DNA of 64,000 nt, taken from assembly GCA_916613615.1 (NCBI GenBank), contig OU744734.1, forward strand, positions 31,938,301 through 32,002,300, written 5' to 3'. The notes beneath the pieces were generated by a model. It did no database searches, had not been told where the DNA came from, and was given only the letters and a program-made list of their open reading frames with translations. Position numbers and translations under genes: made by a program. Shown one piece after another: positions 42,540 through 53,765 of the stretch (position 1 is the stretch's first letter; each line of letters opens with the position of its first letter). The stretch comes from Steromphala cineraria. Its lineage: Eukaryota > Mollusca > Gastropoda > Trochida > Trochidae.

Positions 42540-45445
42540 TACACAGACACGTAAGTACCTTTATATGTGTGTGACACCCTACAATTGAGGAATATACACA
42601 GACGCTTTAAGTACCATTTTATGTGTCCAACACTCTACATTGAGGAATATACACAGACGCTTTAAGTACCTTTATATGTGTGCGACACCCTACATTGAGC
42701 AATATACACAGACACTTAAGAAACCTTTATATGTGTCCAACACTCTACATTGAGGAATATACACAGACACTTTAAGTACCTTTATATGTGTGCGACACCC
42801 TACATTGAGCAATATACACAGACACTTAAGTACCTTTATATGTGTGTGACACCCTACATTGAGAAATATACACAGACACTTAAGTACCTTTATATGTGTG
42901 CGACACCTACATTGAGAAATATACACAGACACTTAAGTACCTTTATATGTGTGCGACACCCTACATTGAGGAATATACACAGAAACTTAAGTACCTTTAT
43001 ATGTGTGTGACACCCTACATTGAGAAATATACACAGACACTTAAGTACCTTTATATGTGTGCGACACCCTACATTGAGGAATATACACAGAAACTTAAGT
43101 ACCTTTATATGTGTGTGACACCCTACATTGAGGAATATTAACAAAAAATGAAGTACCTTTATATGTGTGCGACACCCTACATTGAGGAATATACACAGAA
43201 ACTTAAGTACCTTTATATGTGTGCGACACCCTACATTGAGAAATATACACAGACACTTAAGTACCTTTATATGTGTCCAACACCCTACATTGAGGAATAT
43301 ACACAGAAACTTAACTACCTTTATATGTGTGTGACACCCTACAATTCAGGGATATACACCGACACTTTAAGTACCTTTATATGTGTGCGACACCCTACAA
43401 TTCAGGAATATACACCGACACTTTAAGTACCTTTATATGTGTGTGACAACCTACAATTGAGGAATATACACCGACACTTTAAGTACCTTATGATGTGTGC
43501 GACACTCTACATTGAGGAATATACACAGACGCTTTAAGTACCTTTATATGTGTGCGACACCCTACATTGAGCAATATACACAGACACTTAAGAAACCTTT
43601 ATATGTGTCCAACAATCTACATTGAGGAATATACACAGACGCTTTAAGTACCATTATATGTGTCCACCACCCTACATTGAGGAACATACACCGACACTTT
43701 AAGTACCTTATGATGTGTGCGACACCCTACATTGAGGAATATACACAGACGCTTTAAGTACCTTTATATGTGTCCAACACTCTACATTGAGCAATATACA
43801 CAGACACTTTACATACCTTTATATGTGTGTGACACCCTACACTGAGGAATATACACAGACGCTTTAAGTACCTTTATATGTGTCCAACGCTCTACATTGA
43901 GGAATATACACAGACACTTTAAGTACCTTTATATGTGCGGACACCCTACATTGAGGAATATGAACAGACACTTAAAGTACCTTTATATGTGTGCGATACC
44001 CTACATTTAGGAATATACACAGACGTTTTAAGTACCTTTATATGTGTGCGACACCCTACATTGAGGAATATACACAGACACTTAAAGTACCTTTATATGT
44101 GTGCGACACCCTACATTGAGCAATATACACAGACGCTTTAAGTACCTTTATATGTGTGCGAAACCCTACATTGAGGAATATACACAGACACTTAAAGTAC
44201 CTTTATATGTGTGCGACACCCTACATTGAGCAATATACACAGACGCTTTAAGTACCTTTATATGTGTGCGAAACCCTACATTGAGGAATATACACAGACG
44301 CTTTAAGTACCTTTATATGTGTGCGACACCCTACATTGAGGAATATACACAGAAACTTAAGTACCTTTATATGTGTGTGACACCCTACATTGAGGAATAT
44401 TAACAAAAAATGAAGTACCTTTATATGTGTGCGACACCCTACATTGAGGAATATACACAGAAACTTAAGTACCTTTATATGTGTGTGACACCCTACATTG
44501 AGGAATATTAACAAAAAATGAAGTACCTTTATATGTGTGCGACACCCTACATTGAGGAATATACACAGAAACTTAAGTACCTTTATATGTGTGCGACACC
44601 CTACATTGAGAAATATACACAGACACTTAAGTACCTTTATATGTGTGTGACACCCTACAATTCAGGGATATACACCGACACTTTAAGTACCTTTATATGT
44701 GTGCGACACCCTACATTGAGCAATATACACAGACGCTTTAAGTACCTTTATATGTGTGCGACACCCTACATTGAGGAATAAACACAGACGCTTTAAGTAC
44801 ATTTATATGTGTCCAACACTCTACATTGAGGAATATACACAGACACTTAAGTACCTTTATATGTGTCCAACACTCAAATTGCGGAATATACACAGACGCT
44901 TTAAGTACCTTTATATGTGTGCGACACCCTACATTGAGGAATATACACAGACGCTTTAAGTACCATTATATGTGTCCAACACTCTACATTGAGGAATATA
45001 CACAGACGCTTTAAGTACCTTTATATGTGTGCGACACCCTACATTGAGCAATATACACAGACACTTAAGAAACCTTTATATGTGTCCAACAATCTACATT
45101 GAGGAATATACACAGACACTTTAAGTACCTTTATATGTGTGCGACACCCTACATTGAGCAATATACACAAACACTTAAGTACCTTTATATGTGTGCGACA
45201 CCCTACATTGAGGAATATACACAGACACTTAAGTACCTTTATATGTGTGCGACACCCTACATTGAGGAATTTACACAGACACTTTAAGTACCTTTATATG
45301 TGTGCGACACCCTACATTGAGGAATATACACAGACACTTTAAGAACCTTTATATGTGTGCAACACCTTACATTGAGGAATATAAACGGACAATTTTGATA
45401 ACTTTATATACTTGCAACATCCTACATTTTAGGAATATACATAGA
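42540..45445. repeat. minisatellite of 54-55 bp, about 53 copies
   Basis: The unit contains TTAAGTACCTTTATATGTGT, GCGACACCCTACATTGAGG and AATATACACAGACAC. The 54 or 55 bp length depends on CACTTAAG versus CACTTTAAG. Variant units (TATTAACAAAAAATGAAG) at about 43136, 44397 and 44510 show block duplication. Short open frames on both strands (repeated YLYMCATPYIEEYTQ, FLNVGCHTHIKVLK) are by-products. Edges decay at about 45350-45445. Confidence 0.95.
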
Positions 45446-46169
45446 AAGTTTTGATAAATTTTTTTATGCATTCTTCAAACGTGTGGCAGCATAAATCGTA
45501 TTTTTTTTAACTTCACTGTTAAGGCAGTATCTAATGAACTACCTGTTGATAAAGGACATAAGCTAGTAAATGAATCCTAAGCCGTCTTATTTAGCTAGCA
45601 CAGACTTGCAATAACCACAAATCAAAACAACTGATATTTGTTTGAAATTGCCTCTTTTTGCTTTATGTATGAATCATATCTTAAATTTGTTAAGGAATAA
45701 AACTGTTAAATTGTTGTAACACACATAACGCTTGGTTTTGGATTTTCATTCTGTGCTGTATTAATCTTAAACCTATTCAGACTTCAGACTTCAGACTTCA
45801 GACATTCAGAATATATATAGGTTAAGAGTTCAATTTTATAACATTTTGAAAACAAATAAAAGTTTATGATTTGAAAGGATGAATAAATGAATGTCTGAAT
45901 AACTTAGACTGATGCAGTGCAGAATATACCTTTACTGCTGTAGCCTACCTTGTAGTGATGAGACCAAGTTGTTTCCTGCATGTAAATTAACTCAATGCAA
46001 CTTTGTCTCCAGCATGTCATATTAACATGTTTGGTTATTTTATTCCTTATCATTTTATTTGTTTCATACTGACTACCTGCACAATCCTGTGTGCTTCTTG
46101 CCATTCTGCATGCATCTGCTTCACCTGCACAATTTGCATTATGTTGCCATGGCAACCTTTGATTGACAG
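45446..46169. other. end of intron 5
   Basis: Contains CAGACTT x4 at 45779-45804. Ends in the acceptor TTTGATTGACAG at 46169. Confidence 0.5.
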
Positions 46170-46273
46170 ATCCGGTGGTAGTGGGGCCGGCCGAGGCTGT
46201 GGTTGCGGCCCCTGCTTGCTCTCCAATCCCCACTAATGCAGCTAGTGTTGCATACTTTGATGACAATAAACAG
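46170..46273 (+). CDS. mbl: muscleblind exon 6, with alternative stop just beyond
   Basis: Completes codon 327 (Y) and encodes residues 327-361: YPVVVGPAEAVVAAPACSP then IPTNAASVAYFDDNKQ. The split codon across the 6.2-kb intron restores a frame open to the exon end. PVT-YP resembles the PVSCEYP tail of insect mbl as I recall it. The exon ends CAG|GTAGCT. If the donor is not used, translation goes on with V-A-I and stops at TAA 46283-46285, giving a 364-residue, four-finger protein. If spliced in phase 0 to exon 7, the protein gains a third finger pair. An overlapping minus-strand frame is a shadow. Confidence 0.82.
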
Positions 46274-48263
46274 GTAGCTATCTAACCATCCTGCTATACT
46301 CCCTGCCCTCTACATCCTCTTGGATGGCGCCCATGGGAATCTACAGCATATTTTAAGTGGACTGGTTATACTGTAACCATAACCAATTTACAGGGAACTT
46401 AGGATTTCAGCCAGTCTGAAACGATACATGAGTACACATACATCAACTGTACATACCCTTGTGTTACCTATTTCCGTGGTAATACGCAGTAAATCTCAGT
46501 AAACTTGAGCACTGACAACAACAAACATAATGAACATTATAATTGTTAAGAGACATATTTCCCCAACAATTGATGTTAATATAACAATTATTTTATTCTT
46601 TTGTTGATTTTTATTGACACTTTCCAAACAGGTGCCAATTTTTTTTAATTTTTTGGGTGTCGCCTGTTTTCATAGTATTTTTCTTAAGATAAATTATGAC
46701 AATACAACACAAGCCACAATGAAAACGTTTATTGTGTTTGAAACATAGGTCGATGTCGTGGAATAGCATTTAAATTATACAGATGTCAAATGTTAAGATA
46801 ATTTCCACACAAATTAAATTAATTTTCTGTCACAAATATTTAGCAAAAATGTTTAAATTCTGGTAAATAAAATAAATCATATGGCAACAAGGTATTTATT
46901 TTGTAATAAAAAATATTTTAGAAGTTAAATGACTTGCACATCGTGAACCTCAAGATTCTGTTTGACAAATTCAAGGAAAAATGTAGGGGTTAAAGCACTA
47001 CATCACTTTCTTTGCCCTGACAAATTCTGCAAAATAGCCAAAAATATATAAGAAATACCCTTTTTTGTAATTCCAATTACTTTTCAGTAGAAGAGGGATA
47101 ACCCTCTAAAACTATTTGATTTAGGATAAGGGTTACATTACCTTGCTATAAAATAAGAGTTTAAAAAAATTGGAAAGGATTTTTTTTTTTAAAGTCACCC
47201 AGAAAAATTGTAAAAAAAAGGTATTTTGTGAAAAGCTTTAAATATCATACAGTTTTCTTCACTCAACTGAGGAGGAGTTAAACAGATCAGTTTAATGTTG
47301 ACAATTTTATGCCCAGATCAATGCAGATCAACTGATCTAAAAAAATAAGCCCTTACTTGATAGGAACAAAATTTGAGTTAGTGAGGTATGAGACAATTTG
47401 TAAATACCACAAAAATAGGTTATATCTTGAGGGTATATCTTATAAAAGGGAAATAACTAGGTAAAGTTATGATGTCATACATGACACTACACAAAGATCA
47501 TATCACATGAAACATCACAATACATGAAACCTCTCAACATAAATACATGAAACACAACACCACAGAAAACATTACAATACATGAAACATCACTACATAAA
47601 ACATATGATTACATGAAACATTACACTGCCTCTGAATAACCTGTTAACATTTTAGCAGCTATCTGATACTGACCATTCAAATAAGGCGCCTTACCATCAG
47701 CAAACTAGCCACACAAAACTGTCTTCCTATGCTGACCTCTATGACAAGTTGCTTGAGCCAGTTCCTTGTGAGTTCCTTCAGCATCGAGATAAAAGATTTA
47801 TTCATTGTTTGTTCCACATTCAGGGCAGTTGACGTCACAGCAAGTAGCTGATATACCATGTGAGTGCGCACTTGTTCCTTGTCAGTTCATGCGCTTCTTA
47901 TGGAGCAAGCTAGGTCTGCTAACACCAGCCAACACTACTCACAGTCAATTAAATGCAGTACGCCCAGTTATAGGACTTTGATCATCAATAACAAAAACAA
48001 TCTTAAGCTTAACCTTAGAGGCTGATTTATCAACATAAAGGCTTTAGTGATGTAGCAATGCGATGTAGGTACATGTATTGTACTGGATGGTGTGCACTTG
48101 AGTCAACTAACCCCTGGTTGAAGTAAGGGAGGGAGGGAGAACAACTTGCTCCAATGCACGCCATCTGCATGTGTGTATGTACTGTATGCATCTGCACTCA
48201 TACAAACTTACTTTTTACTTCTTTTTTTTTTATAGAATTGACATTATTATCATTAATTTCCAG
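46274..48263. other. intron 6 (or 3'UTR of the short form), AT-rich
   Basis: Very AT-rich between 46560 and 47260. Degenerate AACATCAC/ATACATGAAAC words lie at 47480-47640, an old minisatellite. No coding sequence recognised. Confidence 0.5.
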
Positions 48264-49783
48264 TACCATATATGACCAGATATAAGCCAACCCCACCTCA
48301 AAGCCGACCCCCTTTCATCCAAATTCCAGTAAAAACATAGTTTCTCATTTATAAGCCAACCCCCTTGCAGCTCTACATTGCTGACTGACAGTGACAAGTC
48401 AACATGGTGCAAGTTGCATGGACAGTTTTTATCTATAATTTTGACTGTTGTTCTGTTCTCCTTATCAAATGACATATCATTTTTAGAGATATATTAATTG
48501 AAAAAGAATGACAAAAAGAAATAACAAGAGTCACTTAAGGTGTTTGTTTGCTTTAATCAGATAACACATTGTTCTAAAAAAACGAACATTCAGTCAACAT
48601 TTTTTGCTTCATGATGTGTTTACAGGAAATCAGCTATTTGTTAATTAATTAAGAAAAAGGAAGTTATTAAAGTTGACCAATCAGCAAGTTGATTTGAAAA
48701 TGATATAGGAAACTTAAAATGTTGTCATAATAATATTAAATGTCCAAAAAAAATGCAACTTTCTAATTAAATTATTACATTTTCCAATATATTACCTTTT
48801 CAACAAAATAATGCAGTTAATTGAAATATTTATGTATATAAAATTTGAAGAACAACAATCAAAAAGATAACCATGAGAACAAAAGAATATTAGTAATGTT
48901 ATTTGTCATACAGATATTACGATTGAGATTCCGAGTACTAGTACAGTAAAATAACGTGCCTTCATGAGTGTATCTTTGACAAAGATTTGTTTGAAACGTC
49001 CATAAAAATATGTCATGTTATATAAGGGGCAGTAGCACGTTTTTTGTAAATCTTATATCTTCAAATTTTCACTGATAATTGTTTGTTAGTGCTAAATGTA
49101 TTATTTTGTTAGTATAAAAAATCTGCTTACACAAACAAAATCATTCACAGTCAGAGAACAATTTATAATGATTCACATAAAGTTCATTGGCAGCCACCTT
49201 TCATTTTAGTAAGATAAAGGAATGGCATGGCTGAGCTTTACATGATATATTTGATTTACTGCTGCTTCATTTAATTTATATACATTGTCTTTGAATTGGA
49301 ACCATTTATTTTCATATCCTTGACATCCCCTTTATTCCCCACAAAAACATGCTACTGCCCCTTTAAAATGGACAACAAGCTTTCTAAAGAGATTATTCTT
49401 GATAATATTTTAAAAATCGTGTTTTTCAATTCCCAATCATGGATACAATTTCTAGTGAAGCCACATATCATATATCTGATGAAATCTATCAATATGTTAA
49501 TGATGCACAGATATTATATGAATATATTATTTACTTCTCTATGTATATATTCATAAAAAAAAACAGGACAAAGGTAATTTTATTTCACAAGTTCAATATT
49601 GAAATGACATCGATGATTGTGCATTTCGCTTCAGGTATAATCATCGACTCTCTAACTTACTGGGCTGACAGATACTCACTTGGCCTCTATATCATTATCA
49701 TAGACCCTTGGTATAAACCAACCCCGTTTGACCCCCTAATTTCTGGTATCCAATTCTCTGCTTATACCCGGTCATATAAGGTA
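48264..49783. mobile_element. 1.5-kb element with TATGACC..TATAAGC inverted ends
   Basis: The left end CATATATGACCAGATATAAGC (within 48267-48287) pairs with the complement of the right end near 49761-49780 (GCTTATACCCGGTCATATAA). Both ends are bordered by TA. Subterminal CCAACCCC and GACCCCC words occur at both ends. The interior is AT-rich with only short open frames, so it is non-autonomous. TA borders fit a Tc1/mariner/pogo-like target, but this is tentative. Confidence 0.6.
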
Positions 49784-49967
49784 TGTATAGATGTGCAATA
49801 ATCATTAACACATAACCTTGCTTGTTTGGTTTTTGGGTCTGTATAATTCTACTTACATAGAATTATGTCTGTATACTTTAACAATTCACAGAAAAACATA
49901 TATATATATGACATAATATATGTTGATATGAAGGAAAAATATTCATGAATGATGATGTAATTTTCAG

Positions 49968-50052
49968 TTGCGGGACACCCTCCCAGTGTGCCGAGATTTT
50001 AAGTCTGGCCAGTGTGAGAGGCCGCAATGCAAGTATGTGCATCTCCTTGAGG
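49968..50052 (+). CDS. mbl: muscleblind exon 7: zinc finger 5
   Basis: Follows an acceptor AATTTTCAG (49967). It encodes residues 362-389, LRDTLPVCRDFKSGQC then ERPQCKYVHLLE, and one base of codon 390. Finger 5 is C369-X7-C377-X4-C382-X3-H386, with the aromatic KYV between the third Cys and His. The donor is GAGG|GTAAGT. The frame is phase 0 after exon 6 and joins exon 8 in phase 1 without a stop. It is a third pair of fingers beyond those of vertebrate MBNL1. CRDF wording also resembles ZC3H10-type fingers, so an independent downstream gene fragment is a weak alternative. Confidence 0.85.
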
Positions 50053-50192
50053 GTAAGTACACATCCATACACATACACATACTGCTAGATAAAAGTACAC
50101 ATACCAATAGCATAAATCGTTGAGTACATATAATTGTATATAAAAATACACATATGTGTACACATCAACATTCTTGAGTACACATACTGGTA
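50053..50192. repeat. 64-bp minisatellite, left remnant
   Basis: AGTACACAT, GATAAAAGTACACATACC and ACATCAACATTCTTGAGTAC words are diverged units of the array that resumes at 51958. The hAT-like element splits the two parts. Confidence 0.75.
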
Positions 50193-50340
50193 CAGTGTTG
50201 CATCCAGGCCCCGCGATTGCAAGAAATGAGCTATTTCATGTATCACTCCCTCAATTTTAATATTTATGTGGGGGAGTAATCGAGCAAAATTACATTAAGT
50301 CCCCCAATCTAGACGAACTACTGCTCAACCTACCTGGATT

Positions 50341-50735
50341 TTTAGCTCATCAGGTCTGAAAGACCCGACGGGCTCAAGGTATGGCATGGCATGGTGTCCG
50401 GCGTTGGTCCATCCGTCCATCCGTAACCTTTTCACTTTTTCGACTTTTTCTCCAGAAACAATGACTCTAGAGAGCTGAAGTTTGATGTGCAGACTCCTTG
50501 GGGAGTTGTAAGGGGATTATAAATTGTTGATTTCGTGACCCCATGACTCCAAATGGGGTCACAGGGGTCAAAACCTTGAAAACCTATTTTCATCTTCTTC
50601 TCCAGTTCCAAAAGGTTTAGAGAGCTGAAAAGTTGTCTGTAGACTCCTTGAACAATGAAGATTCTAAGTTGTAGATTTGGTGACCCCATGACCCCAAATA
50701 GGGTCACAGTTTTCCATCAAAAGTCTGATGAGCTA
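50341..50735. mobile_element. nested MITE of the CTCATCTGGCC family
   Basis: Starts TAGCTCATCAGGTCT and ends AGTCTGATGAGCTA, its inverted form. The interior has GACCCGACGGGCT, CCATCCGTCCATCCGT and two GACTCC..GAGCTGAA segments, as in the other copies. This is the most complete copy in the window and shows that the family has inverted ends. Confidence 0.8.
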
Positions 50736-50867
50736 CATACACTTTACATACTTTGATAAAACAAAATAATAATAACTTGTTCACGTAATCAATCATAAAA
50801 TTCTCTTTTATTTTACCAATGCAAATGGCAAATCTCCTTGGATTCCGTCTTGGTGAATCAAATAGAG

Positions 50868-51027
50868 GATATCTTTTGTTTTGAGTATGATATCACTTAT
50901 CTCTCATCGAGTGACAGGGTAGAGCCAGTATTTTCACGAGTGGCACAGCCACGAGTGAAAATATAGACTTTACCCCGTCACGAGATGAGAGATAAGTGAT
51001 ATCACACTCAAAACAAACGATATTCTG
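50868..51027. repeat. long palindrome, about 75-bp arms
   Basis: The left arm has GTATGATATCACTTATCTCT, ACAGGGTAGAGCC and TTTTCACGAGTGGC; the right arm has their complements GCCACGAGTGAAAA, TTTACCCCGTCACGAG and GAGAGATAAGTGATATCACA. The centre is GTGGCACAGCCAC. Outer words TTTATTATATGCC (51028-51045) and GGCATATATAATAAACA (about 51292-51308) form another inverted pair, so this is probably a foldback element within the hAT-like element. Confidence 0.88.
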
Positions 51028-51957
51028 TTTATTATATGCCTCTGTGGTCAATAATGTGGTAATTTATGTCCAAAAGGTCTTGACTCGAGAGTTTTCTGGC
51101 GACTTCATACCATTGTTGGTCGTAACTTAGCATTGGCGATGACGTCGCGTTGATTGTAGAAGTGACGTCAAACCATTGTACACATGACGTCATTCACTCT
51201 GTGATATTTTCATTGACTTGAAAAAGTGATATCACACTCATGTGGCTAGAACACTTTTCTAGAACTGAGAAAACTCAGTAACTCACCGCTTGGCATATAT
51301 AATAAACATATGTATCTGAGGTAATGATTATAGTGATAGCACTTCCAAATGAATGACATGCGCACTGCGCAGTAGCTGTTTCCGCTCAAATAAGTACAGG
51401 GCAATGGCCTGTTTCATCTGTTAAACTGCTAGAAAGCCAAGTTCGTGAGCAAAAATGCCCGAGACAAAACGAATAACAGATTTCTTTCGTTATCCAACGC
51501 TTCCAATTTGTGAAGCACCTACTTCAAGCCAAGAATATTCACGTAAGTTAGACCGATGAACACCGAATACCGACTATTCCGAGGATTGACTTCAAACAAA
51601 TTAATATGAAGCATAAATTCAAGAAAAAGAGGGAGCAAGATTATACTTGGTTTCAGCTAAATAAAGAAGGAAATATGATATGACAACTTTGCATTGAATC
51701 TTCAAAAGATAACGGGTTGTTCAAACTTCAAAACTCTGACTCTTCATTTAAGGTATTTCTTTTTATGTGACCACTTGCAATATCGATATAATTTAGATAG
51801 TCAAATAAAATTCATCATTCTATATAAGCTTTATTATTGCTTTGTATATGTTGGTCCTCTTTATTAGCACTAGTTCAAAATTTCATGTCACTCCCCCACT
51901 TTTATGAAAACAAGGGGGTACCTCCCCCTTATTTATCAAGACCTGGATGCAACACTG

Positions 51958-52445
51958 CTGGTATATAAAAGTACAAATCCAGAAGCTTTCAGTACACATC
52001 AACATTATTGAGTACACATACTGGTAGATAAAAGTACACATACCAGTAGCTTTCAGTACACATCAACATTATTGAGTACACGTACTGGTAGATAAAAGTA
52101 CACATACCACTAGCTTTCAGTACACATCAACATTATTGAGTACACATACTGGTAGATAAAAGTACACATACCACTAGCTTTCAGTACACATCAACATTAT
52201 TGAGTACACATCAACATTATTGAGTACACATACTGGTAGATAAAAGTACACATACCAGTAGCTTTCAGTACACATCAACATTATTGAGTACACGTACTGG
52301 TAGATAAAAGTACACATACCAGTAGCTTTCAGTACACATCAACATTATTGAGTACACATACTGGTAGATAAAAGTACACATACCAGTAGCTTTCAGTACA
52401 CATCAACATTATTGAGTACACATACTGGTAGATAAAAAGTGTTCA
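51958..52445. repeat. 64-bp minisatellite
   Basis: AGTACACATACTGGTAGATA, AAAGTACACATACCAGTAGC and TTTCAGTACACATCAACATT recur about seven times, with one unit holding an extra AGTACACATCAACATTATTG. It lies 225 bp before exon 8. Confidence 0.93.
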
Positions 52446-52669
52446 TAGTGATATTTGCATATTTCCATTGTTAAATGCCAGTAACAATAAGTTTATCATA
52501 TAGTGCTAAATACTGCAATAAAGAAGTTGATAAAACATAAACTCCTTGTCTTCTTGATATCTCCAACTTCTAAAATGCCTCTCAAACAACTCATCTACTG
52601 CTGTCTGTGTGCTTTGAATACATGAAACAATGCCTTTCATTAATCAAAGGTATTTGATTGATTTTTCAG
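52446..52669. other. end of intron 7
   Basis: Unique-looking sequence ending in GATTGATTTTTCAG at 52669, a good acceptor. Confidence 0.6.
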
Positions 52670-52785
52670 AATACGTTGAAGTGACCGATGGCCATGTGAC
52701 AGTTTGTCGCGATTCTGTGCGTGGTAAATGTCAGCGCTCTTTGTGCAAATATTACCATATCCCTGTAATATTGCCAGCATCGTAA
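52670..52785 (+). CDS. mbl: muscleblind exon 8: zinc finger 6 and C-terminus
   Basis: Completes E390 and encodes YVEVTDGHVTVCRDSVRGKC then QRSLCKYYHIPVILPAS, stop TAA at 52783-52785. Finger 6 is C402-X7-C410-X4-C415-X3-H419. The layout (finger, about 15 residues ending VTVC, finger) copies that of fingers 3-4 (NHVTVC). So fingers 5 and 6 form a muscleblind-type tandem pair with a very short tail. Total protein 427 residues, or 450 with the basic cassette. Two minus-strand frames here are shadows. Confidence 0.87.
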
Positions 52786-53670
52786 AGTCCCAATGCAAAT
52801 TGTGTGAGATGGGGAACATGGAAGAATGGGAAGACTGCAGACTTTGACCTGCTTCCAGCACAAGACTCTACTACCTTCTATCTACTTAGTGCTGCCACCT
52901 ACCCATACAGCCCTTCTCAACATCCATCAGACAGACAGACAGATAGACTGACTGACAGACAGACAGAATGACAGGAGGACAGCAGCTCAATTGGAGTGTG
53001 CTTGCCAACTACAGGAAACACCAGTTGTGATTGACAGTTCCTTTTTTCTCTTTTTAAATTTATTGTTATGCTCTTGTTTTGATGAGCACTTAAAATTAGA
53101 AATTAATTGTTGTTCAGTTGTGAATTTGTTATACTTACACTGTCAAACTGTGGAACTGCTTATTTACTTCTTATCAGGGACCTTTCGTTGAGAAAATTAG
53201 AGCACTCTTATTTATCATTTAAGTTACTTAATGCTTGCTTGAACAGACCTATATGTTTGTCTATAGAAATATTGTAGGTTAACCATTAATGGTTAGTACA
53301 TGTGGCTGAATGCAATCTCAGATAATACATGAGCCACATGCACTGATCACAGGATGGTCACACATCTGTCTGTCCTGGGCAAGTACTGGTGCTGCCACTC
53401 TTAGATACATCTCAGTCCTACTTTTCAGTTCATAAACTTCTTATGTTGTCTCATTTCTTGATGTATTGAGTGAAACTGAAACCCACGATGTAGGTTGTAG
53501 GCATTCCCATACTTACTTGCTTCAATGTACTTCTCCTTACAGGGTGAATTCTTGATATATAAGTGCTGATATATGATGAAAAGTGTTGAAATGTGTTGTG
53601 CTGAGTTCTAACTGTCTGGTGCCCCAGACATTAGGACAATCACTTGAATGTCTCCATGTGCCATAACACT

Positions 53671-53765
53671 GGCTCCCCTCCCCCACCCCTGTTTCCCAGC
53701 ACCCAGCCGCCACCCCTGGCCATGGGTGTGGGGGTGCTGGAAGCGTGGGTGGGCAGGGGGGAGCC
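53671..53765 (+). other. 95-nt GC-rich hairpin in 3'UTR
   Basis: The left arm GGCTCCCCTCCCCCACCC and CCCAGCACCC pair with GGGTGCTGG and GGGTGGGCAGGGGGGAGCC on the right, with CCACCC/GGGTGTGG extending the stem to a small loop around GGCCATG. It stands out in an AT-rich neighbourhood. miRNA-like in size, but not a microRNA I recognise. Confidence 0.6.

Larger units (their letters stand above)
50193..51957. mobile_element. hAT-like non-autonomous transposon, 1.77 kb
   Basis: Left end CAGTGTTGCATCCAGGCC and the complement of the right end (CAGTGTTGCATCCAGGTC) match at 17 of 18 bases. Flanks share CTGGTA on both sides, a probable shortened target duplication in the minisatellite. The CAGTG start fits hAT elements, which usually make 8-bp duplications; here only six bases agree. 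Inner sequences near both ends (ACTCCCTC/ACTCCCCCAC, GGGGGA/GGGGGT) are also inverted. It contains a nested MITE (50341-50735) and a palindrome (50868-51027). No transposase frame. Confidence 0.8.

Noticed and set aside
45904..46266. Minus-strand 120-codon open frame
   Set aside because: It overlaps exon 6 of mbl on the opposite strand; exon 6 has matching splice sites, phase and family similarity, so this is a shadow.
52640..52863. Two minus-strand open frames over exon 8
   Set aside because: They overlap the CCCH-coding exon 8 and show no domain.
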